Below, one piece after another: positions 61,476 to 64,000 of a stretch of DNA of 64,000 nucleotides. The position numbers and the translations under genes were made by a program. The stretch covers positions 1 to 64,000 of the forward strand of contig NZ_JACCJY010000025.1 of NCBI RefSeq assembly GCF_014596085.1, written 5' to 3'. The DNA is from Azospirillum tabaci (GTDB taxonomy: Bacteria; Pseudomonadota; Alphaproteobacteria; Azospirillales; Azospirillaceae). The notes under the pieces were generated by a model. It worked only from the letters and a program-made list of their open reading frames with translations. It was not told the origin of the DNA and did no database searches. Position 1 is the first letter of the stretch. Every line of letters begins with the position of its first letter.

Positions 61476-62843
61476 TTACCCTTCTGAAGGCGCCGGATCA
61501 GCCTCGGCCATCCGGTCCACCTCCGCCTCCGGCTCTTCCTCCGCCTTGCGCACCATCACGGCGGCGAAGAAGCCGTCGGTGTCGTGGCGGGCCGGGGTCA
61601 GGCGCAGGTACGGCCCTTCGGCCGGCGGCGTGCCCGCCCCCTCCTCCGCCCAGACATCGGCGACCGGCAGAACGGTGAAGTCGGGGTGGGTCTCCAGGAA
61701 GGCGGCGACCTGATTCTCGTTCTCCTCCGGCAGCAGGGAGCAGGTGGCGTAGACCAGCCGCCCGCCGGGCTTCACCAGACGGGCCGCGCTGTCCAGGATG
61801 TTGGCCTGGAGCGGCACCAGCTCCGCCAAGCCGGGGCCGAGCTGGCGCCAGCGGCTGTCGGGGTTGCGGCGCCAGGTGCCGGTGCCGCTGCACGGCGCGT
61901 CGACCAGCACGCGGTCGAACTTGCGCTTGTGCCGCTTCACCCAGGGGTCGCGCTCGCTGGACAGCGGGTGCGCCTCGATGTTGTGCAGGCCGGCGCGGCG
62001 GAACCGCTCGGCGGCGCGCTTCAGGCGCCCGGCCAGCACGTCGCAGGCGACGACGCGGCCCTTGTTCTTCATCAGCGCGGCGATCGCCAGCGTCTTGCCG
62101 CCGGCCCCAGCGCAGAAATCCACCACCTGCTGCCCCGGCTTCGGCGCAACCGCGATCGCCACGAGCTGCGAGCCCTCGTCCTGGATCTCGACCAGACCGT
62201 CCTTGAACGCGTCCACGGCACCCAGCGGCGGACGGCCCTGAACGCGCAGGCCCAGCGGCGACCACTGCGTCGGCTCCGCGGTGATGCGGGCGCGGGCCAG
62301 CGCCTTGATGGCGCTCTCGCGGTTGGCCTTCACCGGGTTGATGCGCAGATCGAGGGGAGCGGAGTCCAGCAGCGTCCGCATCTCCACGGCGAAGCGGTCG
62401 CCCATGGCGGCGCGCATCGGCTCCTCGGCCCAGGGCGGGCATTCCACCGCCACGCTTTCGGGCATCTGCGGATGCTCCAGCGTGTGGGTGTCCAGCTCGT
62501 TGGCGAGCTTCGCCTCCTCCGGCGCCAGCGGGTCCGGGGCAAACTTGGAGGAGCCGAACAGCGCCTTCACCGTCGCCGCGGCCTTGCCCTCGGCCAGGAT
62601 CTCGTTGGCGAGCGCGCGGGCGCGCGGGGTCGGCGGATGGCCCTGACGCTCCAGCCACCAGCACAGGCGGGCGTGCCGCCGCAGGATCGCGTAGGCCGTC
62701 TGCGCCACCGCGGTGCGGTCTTTCGATCCGATGTAGCGGCGGGCGCGGAAATAGGCGCTCATCACCGCGTCGGCGGGGCGCGGGGTTTCGTCGATCTCGG
62801 TCAGCAGGTCGATGACCGCCTGAAGGCGGGCGGCGGGGGTCAT
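61476..62843 (-). CDS. RsmB/NOP-family RNA m5C methyltransferase
   Basis: 455 residues. The SAM-binding start VVDFCAGAGGKTLAI, then DAPCSGTGTWRRNPD and YATCSLLPEENE, which carry the two catalytic Cys. An N-terminal RNA-binding part precedes it. It should methylate a cytosine in 16S rRNA or tRNA. The ATG at 62843 (MTPAARLQ) is the only start before the fold; the in-frame reading to 63911 runs through the mltA gene. Confidence 0.9.
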   Translation of the reverse strand: MTPAARLQAVIDLLTEIDETPRPADAVMSAYFRARRYIGSKDRTAVAQTAYAILRRHARLCWWLERQGHPPTPRARALANEILAEGKAAATVKALFGSSKFAPDPLAPEEAKLANELDTHTLEHPQMPESVAVECPPWAEEPMRAAMGDRFAVEMRTLLDSAPLDLRINPVKANRESAIKALARARITAEPTQWSPLGLRVQGRPPLGAVDAFKDGLVEIQDEGSQLVAIAVAPKPGQQVVDFCAGAGGKTLAIAALMKNKGRVVACDVLAGRLKRAAERFRRAGLHNIEAHPLSSERDPWVKRHKRKFDRVLVDAPCSGTGTWRRNPDSRWRQLGPGLAELVPLQANILDSAARLVKPGGRLVYATCSLLPEENENQVAAFLETHPDFTVLPVADVWAEEGAGTPPAEGPYLRLTPARHDTDGFFAAVMVRKAEEEPEAEVDRMAEADPAPSEG

Positions 62844-63119
62844 GGGATGGTCCTCGGCTAGATTCCCTGCTCGATAACCCGAGCGGGGGGCGGTTGTCAT
62901 CCCCCGCGCACGCGCGGCAGCCTTTCGAGTCGCCGCCCCAGGCGGGCGCCCTGTGACAAGACGGCCCGATTGAAACCGTCCGCGCGAAGAGCGGTTGACC
63001 GCAATCCCATGAATGAGGCAAAAAAGGGGTAGTTGTTCTTGTTTCAGCCGTCTTGGCCGCGGCAAGTCCAGCCTTCCCTCGTCTTTGGCGTCTTCTTGAA
63101 ATCTGGTGCGGGGTCCGCG

Positions 63120-64000
63120 ATGGCGGCTGCGGTCGGCAGTGTCATGGCGCGTGCGATGGCGCGCGTCTCCACCCTTCTTGCGTTCGGCCTGCTGGCGGGC
63201 TGTGCGGGCGACGCGGCGACCGGGGCCGGACCCGGTGGCGGCGTCACCGCAGCGTCCTGGCGGCCGGGGATGGAGAGGGTCTCGGCGGATTTCCGCGGCC
63301 TGCCGGGCTGGATCGACGACGACCACGCGCAGGCCCTGCCCGCGCTTCAGCGCACCTGCCGCTGGGTGGCGTCGCAGCCCGCCGGCAAGCCGCTCGGCCC
63401 CAACCCGGCCGCCGGCACCACCTCGGACTGGCGCCCGATCTGCGAGGCGCTGCGCGGCCTGCCCGACGCCCAGCCGGAAACCGCCCGCCGCTTCTTCGAG
63501 GATTACTTCACCCCCATCGCCCTGTCCGAGGGGCAGGAGGGCCTGTTCACCGGCTATTACGAGGTCGAGCTGCGCGGAAGCTGGACCCGGACCGAGCGCT
63601 ACAACGTCCCCCTTTACAAGGCGCCGAAGCGGACCAAGCGCGGCCTGCCCAGCCGCGCCCGCATCACCGATGGCGCGCTGAAGGGCAAGGGGTTGGAAAT
63701 CCTCTGGGTGGACGATCCCATCGACGCCTTCTTCCTGGAAATCCAGGGGTCGGGCCGGGTGCGGATGACCGACGGGTCGGTGGTGGCTCTGGGCTATGGC
63801 GGGCAGAACGGCCACCGCTACGTCCCCATCGGGCGGCACCTGATCGACATCGGCTACGCCACGCCGGAGCAGGTGACCATGCCGCTGATCCGCCGCTGGC
63901 TGACCGAGCATCCCGGCGAGGCCAAGCGGGTGATGAACATGAACCCGTCCTACGTCTTCTTCCAGCTCCGCCCCGACGTCGGCGCCCGCGGCGCCCGCAA
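63120..64000 (+). CDS. mltA: membrane-bound lytic murein transglycosylase A, cut by right edge
   Basis: First 293 residues of a MltA-family lipoprotein. Lipobox LLAGC with the Cys at residue 28. The MltA domain has LFTGYYEVELRGS, IEIQGSGRV-type sequence (LEIQGSGRVRMTDGS) and VMNMNPSYVFF. It cleaves glycan strands of peptidoglycan in the outer membrane. The ATG at 63120 is the first of three close in-frame ATGs (others at 63144 and 63156). The catalytic Asp near the C-terminus is outside the window. Confidence 0.9.
   Translation, partial: MAAAVGSVMARAMARVSTLLAFGLLAGCAGDAATGAGPGGGVTAASWRPGMERVSADFRGLPGWIDDDHAQALPALQRTCRWVASQPAGKPLGPNPAAGTTSDWRPICEALRGLPDAQPETARRFFEDYFTPIALSEGQEGLFTGYYEVELRGSWTRTERYNVPLYKAPKRTKRGLPSRARITDGALKGKGLEILWVDDPIDAFFLEIQGSGRVRMTDGSVVALGYGGQNGHRYVPIGRHLIDIGYATPEQVTMPLIRRWLTEHPGEAKRVMNMNPSYVFFQLRPDVGARGAR

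Noticed and set aside
1..64000. tRNA, rRNA, known riboswitches, prophage or integrative element ends
   Set aside because: None of the expected conserved sequences or att-like repeats was recognised on reading the gaps. A covariance-model search could still find a small structured RNA.

Overview
The window is uniformly GC-rich and encodes a motile Gram-negative alphaproteobacterium of the Rhodospirillales, most likely Azospirillum. This is inferred from codon style, an alphaproteobacterial RpoH, a cyanide-insensitive-type cytochrome bd, a Mla-like lipid transporter, a classical autotransporter and flagellin/pseudaminic-acid genes. No rRNA, tRNA, CRISPR array, prophage or intact insertion sequence was seen.

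Region 1 (1-17.5 kb) is a flagellin glycosylation locus. A flagellin gene is cut by the left edge. Its own sigma-54 promoter and four helically phased palindromes lie in and just after the 3' end of the next gene. Upstream of it, on the minus strand, runs a long and often overlapping gene train. It holds pseudaminic-acid genes (pseI, a CMP-sugar transferase, a PseH-like acetyltransferase), a glycosyltransferase, a TPR-glycosyltransferase resembling Caulobacter FlmG, and a sugar nucleotidyltransferase. Embedded in the train is a complete small acyl-building kit: FabH-like synthase, FabG-like reductase, AMP-ligase, two acyl carrier proteins, an alpha/beta hydrolase, another SDR and a Rieske oxygenase. 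A divergent pair (second FabH-like synthase plus SDR) follows. pseG sits behind cydAB. The likely product is a nonulosonate, or a second sugar, carrying an unusual acyl group and placed on flagellin.

Region 2 (17.5-31 kb) is mostly housekeeping: cytochrome bd (cydAB), rpoH, a four-gene Mla-type ABC lipid transporter, apt, a CocE-type hydrolase, a Fic-like protein that has lost its catalytic histidine, a bacteriohemerythrin and a BON-domain protein. Between the BON and CYTH genes lies a consensus sigma-54 promoter followed about 30 bp later by a perfect Rho-independent terminator. This looks like a roughly 53-nt small RNA gene.

Region 3 (31-44.5 kb) holds small membrane proteins, a CorA-like transporter, a protein phosphatase, a divergent LysR/aldo-keto reductase pair, pyruvate kinase with a structured leader, a 1254-residue autotransporter and an HSL-type hydrolase.

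Region 4 (44.5-55 kb) is a sulfonate-type locus: two TauA-like binding proteins, permease, ATPase and a TauD dioxygenase. It adjoins a threonine-synthase-like PLP enzyme tightly coupled to an Ldh-family dehydrogenase, a D-2-hydroxyacid dehydrogenase and an FAD/NAD-binding protein. This could be a sulfonate or sulfur-amino-acid utilisation module.

Region 5 (55-64 kb) has guaA with a clear terminator, an acetyltransferase, an exported purine-nucleoside-permease-type protein, an RTX protein, an unknown Ala-rich protein behind an AT-rich promoter region, an RsmB-type methyltransferase, and mltA cut by the right edge. A family of GC-rich palindromic repeats recurs at gene ends across the window.
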